Of a DNA stretch of 64,000 bases, positions 1 to 12,000 are shown one piece after another (position 1 is the first letter of the stretch; each line of letters opens with the position of its first letter). The position numbers and the translations under genes were made by a program. Below the pieces are notes generated by a model. That model was not told where the DNA came from, did no database searches, and worked only from the letters and a program-made list of their open reading frames with translations. Origin of the DNA: Hormiphora californensis (lineage: Eukaryota > Ctenophora > Tentaculata > Cydippida > Pleurobrachiidae); the NCBI GenBank assembly GCA_020137815.1, contig CM035358.1, positions 2,125,821-2,189,820 of the forward strand, given 5' to 3'.

Positions 1-42
1 CTCTCTCTCCCTCTATCCCCCAACTACTAACCCCACCTCTAG

Positions 43-195
43 GGTAAACTGAAATGCAGTGTTGGTGATGAGGAATGCAAATTCGAACTCAAAGTTATAG
101 ATACAAAAGAGACTAAAGGCTCTGCCAGTTCCCCATCATCCTTCCTTACCCTTCTTCTAGTTCCTTTCCTGATAGGTGTGATGGGTTCCTGCTAG
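43..195 (+). CDS. Terminal exon (copy 1) of an Ig-fold, probably GPI-anchored surface protein, partial
   Basis: Preceded by a polypyrimidine tract and AG at 41-42, open for 50 codons and ending in TAG. It starts GKLKCSVGDEEC and continues with a beta-strand-like FELKV, which resembles the F and G strands of an immunoglobulin domain (G-x-Y/L-x-C-x-V pattern). A short Ser/Thr-rich linker then leads to a hydrophobic C-terminus (FLTLLLVPFLIGVMG) with no basic cytoplasmic tail, as in GPI-anchor signals. The upstream exons lie outside the window. A paralogous exon lies at 855-998, so this is either a mutually exclusive last exon of one gene or the end of a tandem duplicate. The Ig assignment is inferred from a short pattern; the exon boundaries are seen in the sequence. 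Confidence 0.6.
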   Translation, partial: GKLKCSVGDEECKFELKVIDTKETKGSASSPSSFLTLLLVPFLIGVMGSC

Positions 196-854
196 GTTCC
201 ATTATATATGTGTAGCATTTTGTTGTCTTTATCTCTCTCTCTCTCTCTCTCTGTCACAACAACTGTTACAGAGTCTTTTTCTGTTACGAACAGATTTAAT
301 TAATCTCTCTCTTTGTGAAAACTTTTCTCTCTCTATGTCACAACTCTTTTTCTTTGTCTCTCAAGGTCGTCTTCGCGATCCTTCTCTCAACAGCTGAGTG
401 TACCTTTTTAACCATCGCTATTTGTTCGGCTAAATATTCGTTTAACTTTCTTTCTCTCTGCTCCGTTGAAAAGCAGGTTTATGTGTCTTTATTCTTTATC
501 TCTGTGTGTGTGGAACCCGAACTCTTAGCTACACTGCAACTCTAACAGATTCGAAAATCAGGATGGATCTCTGTTTTTTTTTAAATCTTTCAGATCTTTT
601 ACTTGAGTTTCTCCCTCCAGATATATTCTGAATATTCATCTCTCATATGTTCCAGATTTGTCTTGCTTCTCAAGACTTTACCAGAGATTTTACCTCTATA
701 TCTCTCATTCATGTTTGCTATGACTGTCTAATTGCTGCAAGCTAACCCAGGGGGTCCAGTCCTTCATTGTTACCCTGATTGATGGTCTTTAGGGCTGGAT
801 CCCCCAAACCACTTCACCTAAACCACGCCACTAACCACTCCATCTCTCCCCCAG
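196..854. other. Non-coding stretch between the two terminal exons
   Basis: CT-rich low-complexity DNA with short (CT)n runs, for example at 231-252. No conserved open frame or convincing splice-flanked exon was seen. It would be intron or 3' UTR depending on which terminal exon is used. Confidence 0.5.
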
Positions 855-998
855 GGTACTTATAAATGTAGCGTTGGAGCTGAGACATGTGAATACGAGT
901 TGATTGTAGGGGAGGAGGTACGAGGAACCGGAGCCGCTGCTACCACCCTCATTTCCACCATTCTCTTCTCCGTGGTGTCCTTGTTACATTTCTTCTGA
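855..998 (+). CDS. Terminal exon (copy 2) of the same Ig-fold, probably GPI-anchored protein
   Basis: Acceptor CAG at 852-854, open for 47 codons, stop TGA at 996-998. It begins GTYKCSVGAETCEYELIV, collinear with the exon at 43-195 (K-C-S-V-G-x-E-x-C-x-[FY]-E-L in both), and ends in a different hydrophobic C-terminal signal (STILFSVVSLLHFF). The same entry codon phase fits both exons, so both could be spliced to one upstream exon. The hydrophobic end with no charged tail suggests GPI anchoring in both. No other exon was found between the two copies. Confidence 0.6.
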   Translation, partial: GTYKCSVGAETCEYELIVGEEVRGTGAAATTLISTILFSVVSLLHFF

Positions 999-2645
999 AT
1001 ATGTAGTTGAGATATAATATATATTGAGAGAGAGATGGACTGAGAGTGAGATGTGATGCTTGATAGTGGTTTTGGGATCATTTATATATGCATCAAAAGG
1101 GAGAGAGAGTGAGAGAGGGTGAATGAGTAAGAGAGAGATACATGTTGAAACTTGTAGTTCCAATAATATGAAATCCCAATTTCCCCCCATTTTTTGAAAT
1201 ATATATATAAACCCACGAACACAATTCTTTACTACCCCAGTCCCCAATATATATTTAGTTTTGCGATCTATCTTTGATGCCCCTCTTTCTTTAAGAGGAG
1301 GGAAATCTTTTCTTATGCCCCCACTGTTGTTATGTTGTTGTATTGTTTTTTCCCTTCTTGAAAACGTTGCAATCATGGTCTGTCTGTTTGTTTGTCTGTC
1401 TGCGAGAGAGAGAGAGAGAGATATGGAGGGAAAGAGAGATTGGTTGTCTGTGTGTAATATACAGTGTTTGCGTTTATGTTGTTTGTCCGGGGTTAAATTT
1501 TAGATACTTTGGCTCCCTTCCATATTATGTATATCCTTGTTATGTTCTAACCCTGAACCCTCCTTTACATTAGCGAGACAGGGTTGAACATTGCAAATAT
1601 ACATGTATATCCTTTATCGTGGTATAAGATCTGAGCACCCCCCCTCTTTACATTACCATCCGTGTGATTGTACTACAATTGTGTGCAGCTAGGGGGGGAT
1701 GCTTGAATTGTGGGGAGTCAAGAAAAATATGAGTTGAACACTGGTTGTTTGTTAAGAGTTAGTTAGAGAGTGAGAAAGAGCTGGTCTGCTGGGAAACATG
1801 GTTGTTTTTTGTACGAGAGCAGAGATGATAGATAATTAGCATTTTTAATTTTTCTTTAAACTAATTTATTTTTTCCTTTCCCTTATTTTCATGGAAGAAA
1901 AATGAGTTTGACCGTTTGAAATATCTATACGTTTAAAAAGAGAACCTCCGACACTATTATTTACTCTGAATAAAAATATCTTTTATCTAGCGGCTGAAAA
2001 AAGAGGCACTCCCCAAAATATCGGTTGTTAAAAGTTGTTTAAGTTAACATTTTTCTACCGTATATAGGCGTTTGTTGATATTATATTAATTACTATGGAA
2101 CATTTTATTCCAAATATATTTTCTTTTTCCCTTTGTTCGAAACATCCAAACGTGGCTGATGGTAAAGTGAATAAACTTTTCGTTTCAAGGGTAAACTTGA
2201 TCTCCAGAGATCTTGGTCGCTCATGGCACTAAGAATCTGCAGTTTCTGACAGTTTCCAATGCCCTGATCTGTCATCAATTCGGTCGTCAAGGTTTTGATG
2301 AAAGATTATGAAGCTCGATCGAATATTCCCCTGAGGATTGGTGTGAGCGCAGCCGCGCGCATTTCAAAATTATTGAAAGCATGACATTTCAACATTCCAC
2401 AATGGAGGCGGCAAACGTACGCGCAATAATGACGCCGCGCGTGATCTTCAATACGTTGAGAAATTCAGTTTTCGGGTTGCTTGCGGAGGAAAGAGAGCTC
2501 GCTATGGCAACCGTCTCCGCAAACGACATCTCGTACACACGCACGCTTCTGAAGGCTGTACAGCAGCCACCTTGCTATCGTTCTCATTTGAATTGTGTTG
2601 CCTTATTTGACCCATTTGTTTTGCTAGGGATTGTAGTTCAGTGAG
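999..2645. other. Intergenic region with 3' flank of the Ig gene and 5' flank of GAS8
   Basis: AT-rich, with short AG/CT runs at 1027-1135 and 1406-1440 and no supported coding frame. From about 2340 it becomes more GC- and CpG-rich (CGCAGCCGCGCGC, GCCGCGCG), consistent with the GAS8 promoter and 5' UTR. Confidence 0.5.
2496..2511 (+). promoter_or_regulatory. Possible RFX X-box-like half-site upstream of GAS8
   Basis: GCTATGGCAACCG lies about 140 bp upstream of the GAS8 start codon. The GGCAAC half-site matches the right half of the RFX X-box that drives many ciliary genes in animals. The left half is poor, so this is only suggestive. It fits because GAS8 is a motile-cilium gene. Confidence 0.22.
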
Positions 2646-5600
2646 ATGGCAAAGAAGGGTAAAAAGAAGAAGTCGGGGAAGAAGAGGAAAAGCGCGAAGG
2701 GGCCCGCGATTATCGATGGCATCAGTACTGAAGAAATGAGCAAAGAACAGCTTGAGCAACACATCCATCGATTGAGAGAAGGTAGGATAAAATAATAGAT
2801 ATACAAATTCATGAAATCAAAGCTATACACACTCTAAGTAAACACAGCAATAATTGGGGTCAGTTAGGTAAATGTTTTTAAATTTACAGTCGTTACTCTG
2901 CCTTTTCAACCTTTTTCGTCTTCTTGCCGAAGTATGCCTTAACAAAGTAATGACAGAAAAGGACAAAGTAGCTGGCGTACATTACGAGCGTGCAGATCAT
3001 AGGTATAGATGTCAGCTTTCTTCCGCACATCCACCAGGGCACGTAAATACCTGCCACCAGCCCTCCCACCATTTGGGTGATTTGTAGGCTTGTTAGGGCC
3101 ATCGCTAGGGGTCTCCAAACCCTCCATCCCATTGCCCTGATCGCGTAGTAGGTGTACATCAGAGCGTGAACGGCAAAGTTAACACCAGAGTACCAGTTTC
3201 CTACGTTTGTCGGCAGCTCAGTTTGGGTCACATACTCCGATAGATTGAGGGTAAACAGCAGGACAGTGACATGGTGATACCAGTGGAGAAAGGACAGCTT
3301 GCTCTTGCGAAGGACAATAAATAGCGTATCGCCCAATTCAATGATCTTAGAAAGTCCGAACAATCTCTTCCACAAGGCCATGAGCATATCTTTTTCCATA
3401 AAACCACACATGAAATACCCGGAAAATCCTTCTGTCCAGACCCCACTGACAAGATGGTACGTGATTCTGGAACTGCCCCAGGTGCTAAACACCGCCAAAA
3501 TCACATTCCAAACAATAAGCGGTTTTCGCAGTTTCAAAGGTTCCCGGTCTCTCATCCACCATTGAATCCCATGAATCAGGATCACATAAACGGCACAAAT
3601 GAGATAGGTCCAGTTGATCCGCTCATAGATGAACACCGTGCACCGGTTTAGAAGTTCGGGGGTGAGAGACCGCTCCCAGAAAATCGGGGTAAATATTGTG
3701 TGTTCAGTGGTAACAAAAGAAGGCATGACAGCAACTCGAACAACTGCAAGATTGTGTAGAATGGTTCAATTTGATTACAAGGGAGGGGTGTGTGTGTTGC
3801 GTGTCACGTGATCTAAATTCCCTGTGAACAATACCCCACGCACAATGAGGCCTGTTGTTGTGTCGTTATATTGAATGAGATCGCCTACTACCACGGCTGT
3901 CCACGTGTTCCCCTTCCTTATTCAACTGACTCAACACTGCTGGAGGAGGAGGGGGTGGGGTTGACACAAAATCCACCTCTGTTTCCTCACGCAGAGATTT
4001 CATCATCACAACGGAAGACCTTCCTGGCACCCTCCGGCCAAATGTCTTGGTTGTGATGTCAATACAGACCGTGCTGTCTAACGTGGTCCTCCTGTGCCGT
4101 ACAATTGAGGTATCTCCAATACTAGCAGGTTCACTGACAACTATACCCAACTCAAATCGGATCTTGTTAGAGTTCTCCGCCACACATTCAAACACGTCAC
4201 TGTCACCAGCCGAGGGGGTCCTCCGGCCAAGACGTTGGGCAAAGTTCCGGAATTGTTTTATTCGGAAGAAGTAAACACAGGGATTGCAGAAGGAATTGAG
4301 GGACACGCTGAGAACTTCTGTAAAGTTCCAGAAATACCAGTAAACCAGGGTTTGGGAGAAGTAGGGTCCGGGATAGATGTACTTGGCCATCGTTATGCCC
4401 CACAGTATATAGGCAATGAAGAGTGGTATATTGAATACAAAATAGATGCATGTCATAATTATTATCGTCACGGTAGCATGTTTCTTCATTTTGGCCCCTA
4501 TTTTGACCCTTTTTACCGATGTATTGTCCCCGTTAGAACCAGCTAGTTCGGTATTTTCGTGCGCTACCTTGTACACGGAAATGAGGCAGCTAATGGAGAC
4601 TGGAATAATGGGTAAAGCGAGGGCGACACAGTCAATAAAGTTGTCGATATAATCCCAAGTTTTCGCAAAACTCGTCCCGTTATTAGTGTTTGGGATGAGC
4701 CAACACATAGCCCCTGATACATCGTATATACCAACCTGGAGACTGAGCGCAGTCGGAATAGCTGTCTCGAGTAGAATCATCCCACTGTACAGACCGGCAA
4801 AGATAAATGTCCTCCTTTTAGAGATGAAATGTAGGGGCCATAGGAGTGAGCGAGTCCGTGAGACACTGAGAATGCCTGTTAGCATGATAGAATTGCGAGT
4901 GAGAAGTTGGAAAATGTTCATCCAAATAGCACAGGCAGCTTCGGGCGAAAACAGGGCAGCATCTCGCTCACTGAACATGACAGGAATCTGGAAAAACGTC
5001 ATGATACAAACTGCACAATCGTTCACCGAGATGGCGGTGTATAGGTGAGATGCGATGTCACGTTTCTTCCGGGCCCTAAAATACTGGAATGCGGTGATAT
5101 TTCCAATTAGGCCAAACACCGCACAGAAGGTATATATCACACCGAATGAGATATCAAGCGTCTCAATCGGCTCCCCATAGTCACTCGAGTTGGTCATACT
5201 GCAACTGTGCATGATAGAGAAAAGGATGAGTATTTAACTGGTCAGCCAGGAGTGCGTTGGGTAGCGGTGTTAGCTGTAGATGTAGCGCTGCAGCGGAGAG
5301 ATGTAACGCTGTAGCAGAGAGATGTACCGCTGTAGGCTGTAGCGGAGAGATAGAATTGTTAGTTTCAGGGGATTTCAAATACTAGAGGTGCTACATGTTT
5401 AGCAAAGATGTTACCAGTAGAGTTCACCGAACAGACACGCGTTTAGCAATGGTTTCAGCAGACAGATGCAGTGTGACCTTGCATATACACAACAAGCGCA
5501 GAACAATCAACGACACTTTACATATAATATGGTTATCACTTTACATAATTCTAAGTCTGCCAGGCTCCAAGATATAAATAAATTAGGAGCAGCATTCGGA

Positions 5601-6028
5601 GATATTACTCTGATCAGTGATCTCTCTAACAATTTATTCATGCATATTATATGCGTGGGATACGCAAGAACAAGCTCTTAGCTTGTCCCCTGACCCCTGG
5701 GAACAGGGGTCTGCTGCTAATAAGGGCTGGAGTAACACATACAGAAGTAAGCAGGGAGATTGGAGAAATAGATTTACAACGTATCTTCGGGTGGAGACAC
5801 ACTGAGGTTGGTCGCACGCGTTCAACTCTAAACCGCGTGAAACACACTGAAGTTTCGCGGTAAAGTTCGAAGTTTCGCGAAAACCTCTTGCAAATGATTT
5901 CTCAGCCAAAAATGGTTTTTCGCGAAACTTCAAACCGCGAAACTTCAGTGTGTTTCACACGGCTGAGAGTTGAACGCCACGACCAACTTCAGTGTGTCTG
6001 AGCTCTGATTAGGGACATAGATCCTATC

Positions 6029-6093
<65 letters not shown>

Positions 6094-9000
6094 GTCTCAG
6101 TTCTCACACTACATAGACAACCACGCGATCTTCAAAGACCCCCTGGTATGGACCAGGTGCCCCTCTTATGAGCAAACTCCTCTTTCTCTCTGTAAGACAA
6201 CTTCCACTAAATTTTCAGCTCTTTAACTTTATAGCACCGGAGGGGGGTGTCTAGAGTTGAGTGTGCTCTCGATATAGGACAACAGGAGTTTCCAAAAAAG
6301 ATTACGTGCAAATGGAGTATTTAGTATCTTTTCTCCACCCCTTTAGACTATAATTATTATAATGTCGGGTTAGCTTCTTCACAGCGGATATATGTGTGAG
6401 AAGTAAAAAGGGCGTTTCGGTTACTTAGAAATGAAATTTAAGATAGCCAGAGTAGAACTAAATTCAAGTCTGCCGATAAATTTATATCATCACCTAACCA
6501 CAGAATGCCAGCTATCAGTCATCGATTATCAATATTATAGCGGAGCCGAAATTACTAAACTGATATAAGTCAGGCGAGCGGAAACAGTTCATGTTGATCA
6601 TAGATCACATGTATATGGTCTGCTGAGTGCTAGTAGACTTGAGTCTTGAGCGAAACCGCACTATTCCAAAAAAAAAGGGGGTGACATTAATTCCAAAGTG
6701 ATACTTATCGAATTATAAAGTCTGCTGTCTGGTCGATTTTGATAAGTCGAGATTATTGAACTTGGTTACCACAAATCTTACTAAAAACACCTCTCAATTT
6801 TCAGAGATGGAGCGAGAGAGGGAGGAGCGGAATTACTTCCAGCTGGAGCGGGATAAGATCAATACTTTCTGGGAGATTACCAAGCGGCAGCTGGATGAGG
6901 GGAAGGCTCTTCTCCGAAATAAAGACAGAGAGATGGAGGACATGGAGGAGAGGCATCAAGTTGAAATTAAGGTTAGTTTCTCTCCCATGTCCACACTGAA
7001 TTAATTTTGGAGTGAGTGGAATTCCAATTTTAGAATTAAAAGAAGACATGTTATACCACTCTCTAAAATCTTTAGTGGTCACCTGACTGTGATTGATAGT
7101 CGTCGTTTTTGCGGTCATAGCCTTAAATTGTTAATTCTAAAATTACTAAACGAAAATAGAAAATTCCTAAATTGTATTTCCAGAATGACGTTTTCCAGGG
7201 CTGTAGCTAATATTATTTTTTTTGTAATGTGGTAATCCGTACCACAGTGGCCTTTTGGTGGTCACTAAGAATTTGACAAAAAATTTCTTTTGCACCTATC
7301 TGGTAGCTTTTTTGACGTAGAATCAAATGCACCCCTCACTCATGCCTTGATTTTTTGAGGAAAGTGGTGTTTTTTCAAAAAGAAGGGGTTTTGGAAAATT
7401 TTCGAAAAATTTTTTATGAGCTTATCTGGTAGCTTTTTTGACGTAGAATCAAATGCACCCCTCACTCATGCCTTGATTTTTTGAGGAAAGTGGTGTTTTT
7501 CCAAAAAGAAGGGTTTTTGGAAAATTTTCGAAAAATTTTTTATGAACTTATCTGGTAGCTTTTTTGACGTAGAATCAAATGCACCCCTCACTCATGCCTT
7601 GATTTTTTGAGGAAAGTGGTGTATTTTCAAAAAGAAGGGTTTTTGGAAAATTTTCGAAAAATTTTTTATGAACTTATCTGGTAGCTTTTTTGACGTAGAA
7701 TCAAATGCACCCCTCACTCATGCCTTGATTTTTTGAGGAAAGTGGTGTATTTTCAGTTTTAAGTCTTTTTAGGCTTCTTTGACAACCATATTTAAAATTT
7801 AGCTGGAGCAGGTGAAATGGGGATCCATAACAATTTAGATGTGGTTGATAGTAAGAAATCGAACAAATTTATATATCATTCAAACATTTTTTTTCAAACT
7901 TCATCCAGGGCGTTTTTATGGTCAAAAAACGAAGAAAACTTGATTTTTCGACCATAATATACAATAGTACGCACTTGAAACCTTTTTTATCTGAAAGGCC
8001 AGACAATTTCCTATCTTTTGGTCTATAGGACATCGATGAGGTTCGATGAGGAGGCTGGGGAGGAAGCGTTAAAGAAGGCGTGTTTGTTTACTTTAAAAAA
8101 ACGATCTTTCAAAAGTTTGAGACCTAACTAAACACGTATTCCGACCTTATTTTACACGTAGAATCGATTGCCGATAGAATTGGGACTCTAATATTGAAGG
8201 ATAACGGTGAAAACACGTTTTTTCTTCTTTTTGTGGTCCTTTTTTTGCATAAAAGTGGTCAAGATGATGAGATAAAAAGCAAATGATAGATTATAATGAA
8301 ATGGTGGGCATCTACTGATCTTCTTCGTTCTCCTCACTGCTGCTGAGTGGCTCCTGCACCTGCCGGTGAATTAGAGGGCTCCCAGGAGGAGCGAGAATGG
8401 GTCGACTATTGCAAGTGCAATTCGGTGGTGCCACCTCCTCCTCTCACATGTTGTTAGACCATGAATTTTGTTAAGCTTGGATTATCCGATGGGTAGACAC
8501 TAGACATGTTCCTGCAAAAATTAGGCTGAGTATCATATACATAATAGTTAAGTTAATCTGCGTATTTATGCCAAATATGGATCAAGGCCAAAGGGTTGGT
8601 ATGGAGTCTGGAAATTTGATATCGGCCTTTAAATCCCAACAAAAACATATCATTACTACTCAATGACCTGCTGTGAAGATATTGGACCCCAATGGCTCTG
8701 TTTTTGTTACCCAGACACCCTGTTCCTAGCGATTTGATCTTGTAGCCAAGATCCTTGCTCACTCAGGCCTCAGCTCTGTTGCTAGCGTGGGATTGTTGCG
8801 CGCCGCGCAGTGTCCCAGTGCTATGTAAAGTGGTGTTGTCAGCACTCCCGTTTTTACACACAAAACAGTCGGGCAACATGCTTGTTACAAAGTGTGTTAC
8901 ACGACATGGTTTTGTATATGTAACAAGTTACAAGTAGTGCTTGTAACGTCTTGTCAGAGGCACAACATTTTGGTTACATTATATGTATACGTGGGCTGCT

Positions 9001-12000
9001 CAACTAGCGATTAAATTTTGTTCTTTACCAAGCTGCCAACTGAACTAAACTATAAGTTACCCCTTCTCTCTCTCGATATTCAGGTATACAAGCAGAAGGT
9101 AAAGCACCTGCTGTACGAGCATCAAAACAACATCACCGAGCTAAAAGCAGACAGCACCCTGACTCTGAAATTGGAACAAGACGAGCACCGGGGTAATGAG
9201 GGTGATCTGAGGAAAGACAAGAGGAGCTTGAAGATCCAGTTGAAGGAACTGGAACTGAGTCATGAGGATGTGATCAAGAACTTGAAAAAGGTAAGGGAGA
9301 GTATAGTTTGTTAGAGATTTGAACAAGCTAGCGATATGATTGGTCAACCTGTTGGGATCCCAATCATTTCTTTGCCTTGCCCTATCTCTTTCTCCCTCCT
9401 CTACATATCCATCTATAATGTCTGTATTTTGTTTCTCAGTTCTCTCTGTCTCCCATCATCTCATTTTGATTGATTATATCACATATCACTAACTCATTAT
9501 CTTACTTTTATAACTCTTAGAAAACTAGCTCAAGATGTATCCAATAATATAGTTCTAGAATGATATCATTTTCTTCCTCCAGCAACACGATGAGGCCATC
9601 ACAGCCCTGCGGCAAGATAGTGAGAGGCATGCTAAGGAGCTTCAAGCTAAGTACGAAAAGAAAATGAAAGTCCTAAGGGAGGAGTTGGAACTCAGAAGGA
9701 AGACTGAGATTCATGAAATTGAAGAGGTTCGTGATCAACAAATTGTGAACACTCTGTCAGAACATTGGCCTCACCATATTCTCAGAAGTCAGAACCGCGG
9801 TCAGAGCATTGACTGAACTTAAAATTGAAATTGTGACCCTAATGAATTATTCTAACCCGCACTCTAACCACAATCAGAGGAAGAACGGTCAGATCAATAC
9901 GCTGATGAAGAACCACGAGAAAGCGTTCAGTGATATCAAGAATTACTACAATGACATCACCCTTAACAACCTCGCACTAATTAACTCCCTCAAGGTAATT
10001 TGCTAATTAACTCCTTCTAAGAGTCTGGGTCTCAAGGTGGGCCTCAGAAAGAAGGGCACCTAAATGGGTTAAATGGTTGTCTGGGAATGGTCTTTCTTTG
10101 TTACTCATCAAGTCCCTCTAGACTATAATACCAACATCCATTATGCATAGAAAAGAAAGGTTTAGCTGGCTGGGGATGGGATAAGTTTATAAACATTTTG
10201 TATCGATATACAAGGGATAGGGAACCTGAATAAAATATGGATAAGGTTGTAGCATTTTACAAGAAGTACACTCGTTAGACAAGAGAAAGATCTTGTGCAA
10301 CCGCTTATACAAAGGATCACTCCTCACTGATATAATTGTGAGGCCAACTGTATTTGTCTCATGGGAACGTTTTGTGCAATGTGACAGGCCTAATTCATAG
10401 GATATATGCCAACCGACACGTACACTAGACAATGTAGACATAGTATAACTATGTAACTATGTAACATTATGTAACATTATGTAACATTATGTCTAGTAGA
10501 TAATTCTTCCTACTAATCTACTTAACACACTCTTGGCTCAAAATGATTCCAATTTCAGGAACAAGTTGAGGACATGAAGAAGAAGGAGGAGAGGAGCGAG
10601 AAACAGATGTCCGAAATTCAGGCTGAGAACAAACGGCTGAAAGAGCCTTTGGAGAAGGCCAAGGCTGAGGTTTCAGAGCTTAAGAAACAGCTGGCGAACT
10701 ACCAGAAGGACAAGCAAAGTCTGCAGGTGAGAGTGTTTTTATGACACACCTTTGTGTTTAGAGAGGGACTAGCAATGAGTTGCAGGGGTGTTACAGTAAT
10801 GGCGTCAAACAAACTATGCTACAACTATTGTTCGTATCCTAAATATGGCAAAATCCTTATGAATATTCTTAAAGTAAGCTGCAAGTTTAGCACCCGCTCT
10901 AAAAACTCTCGGTTTTCCTGTTGCTCTCTTTTTCTTAGTTAGAATTGTGCCTTTATCTGTAACACAAACAGGCGTTTGTACTCCCTCTCGCTCTCCCTTT
11001 ACAATTGTTCTAAAAGTTTCTCGGAGAGGGCGAGCTAATAATAACGATAAAATCATTTAGAAATAACGTTTGGAAAAAGCATGACTCTGGGTTTGATAAT
11101 TTATTTTCACATAGAGATATTCTATTCAAGAAAGTCACACCATAGTCCATTGTCCCAGAATATAATGGGCCTTCTAAGATAATTTGATAGGTCTCCTTGC
11201 ATTTCGGGTTGGCGCCAATTTCAAGGGTCTCTCCGCACACCAAGAAACATTTCCTAACTGTATAGATACGCTGCAGGCCTCTACTGAGTTGAAAATTAAA
11301 ATAAATGCCCTCTTTTGCACCATTTAACAACTGCCCCCATTTTCAGAGCGCCAAGGCCCGATTGAAGGTACAGGAGCAAGATCTCAAGGCACTCAATTGG
11401 GAGCATGAAGTTTTGGAGCAGCGTTTCAAACAGGTATGTGCCACGTGCAGGAATACATTTTTGGGATGATAATTGTAAGTGATATACTTTGGTAGCACCT
11501 ACAGAACTTTTAGCTACGAACGGGAAAGGGAGAGCTCAAATGATCAGAGCACTTTAGCTTTAGTTGCACTGTTAGAGAAATGTGCTGTTATTTTTCCTCC
11601 CGGAGAGAGAAAGGTTTATTCGCGAACAAAAGTCAGGTGACTGAGAGTAAAAACAATATACGATCTCTCCAATCCTAATCCCCACTCTCTCACCGAGTTA
11701 GCTTACAAAGAATCGAATGTATTCTTTTACCTGTCTCGCCCATGTTTAGGTAAAACTGAGGGAGAGCAATACCATCAGCATCGCCTGGTTTTTTTCTAAC
11801 CCAATGAAATTAAAAACTATGGGTGGTGCAGCAGTACTGCTACCACACGCGCCTGAAGCCTTGTCACCTCCCATACGCAAGGTCATTAGGTCAATTGGGT
11901 TCAAATTATATCGAATGTCAATCATTTCTGAATAACAACATTTCCAAAAACAGGTACAACAGGAGAGAGATGACCTGTACAGCAAGTTTGTCAGTGCCAT

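Noticed and set aside
2381-2644. Open frame upstream of GAS8 exon 1
   Set aside because: It ends with a stop two bases before the GAS8 ATG, has no family match, and lies in the probable promoter and 5' UTR.
8325-8470. GC-richer block in GAS8 intron 2 suspected to be an exon
   Set aside because: No frame stays open with splice sites in the right phase, and exons 2 and 3 of GAS8 join directly without missing residues.
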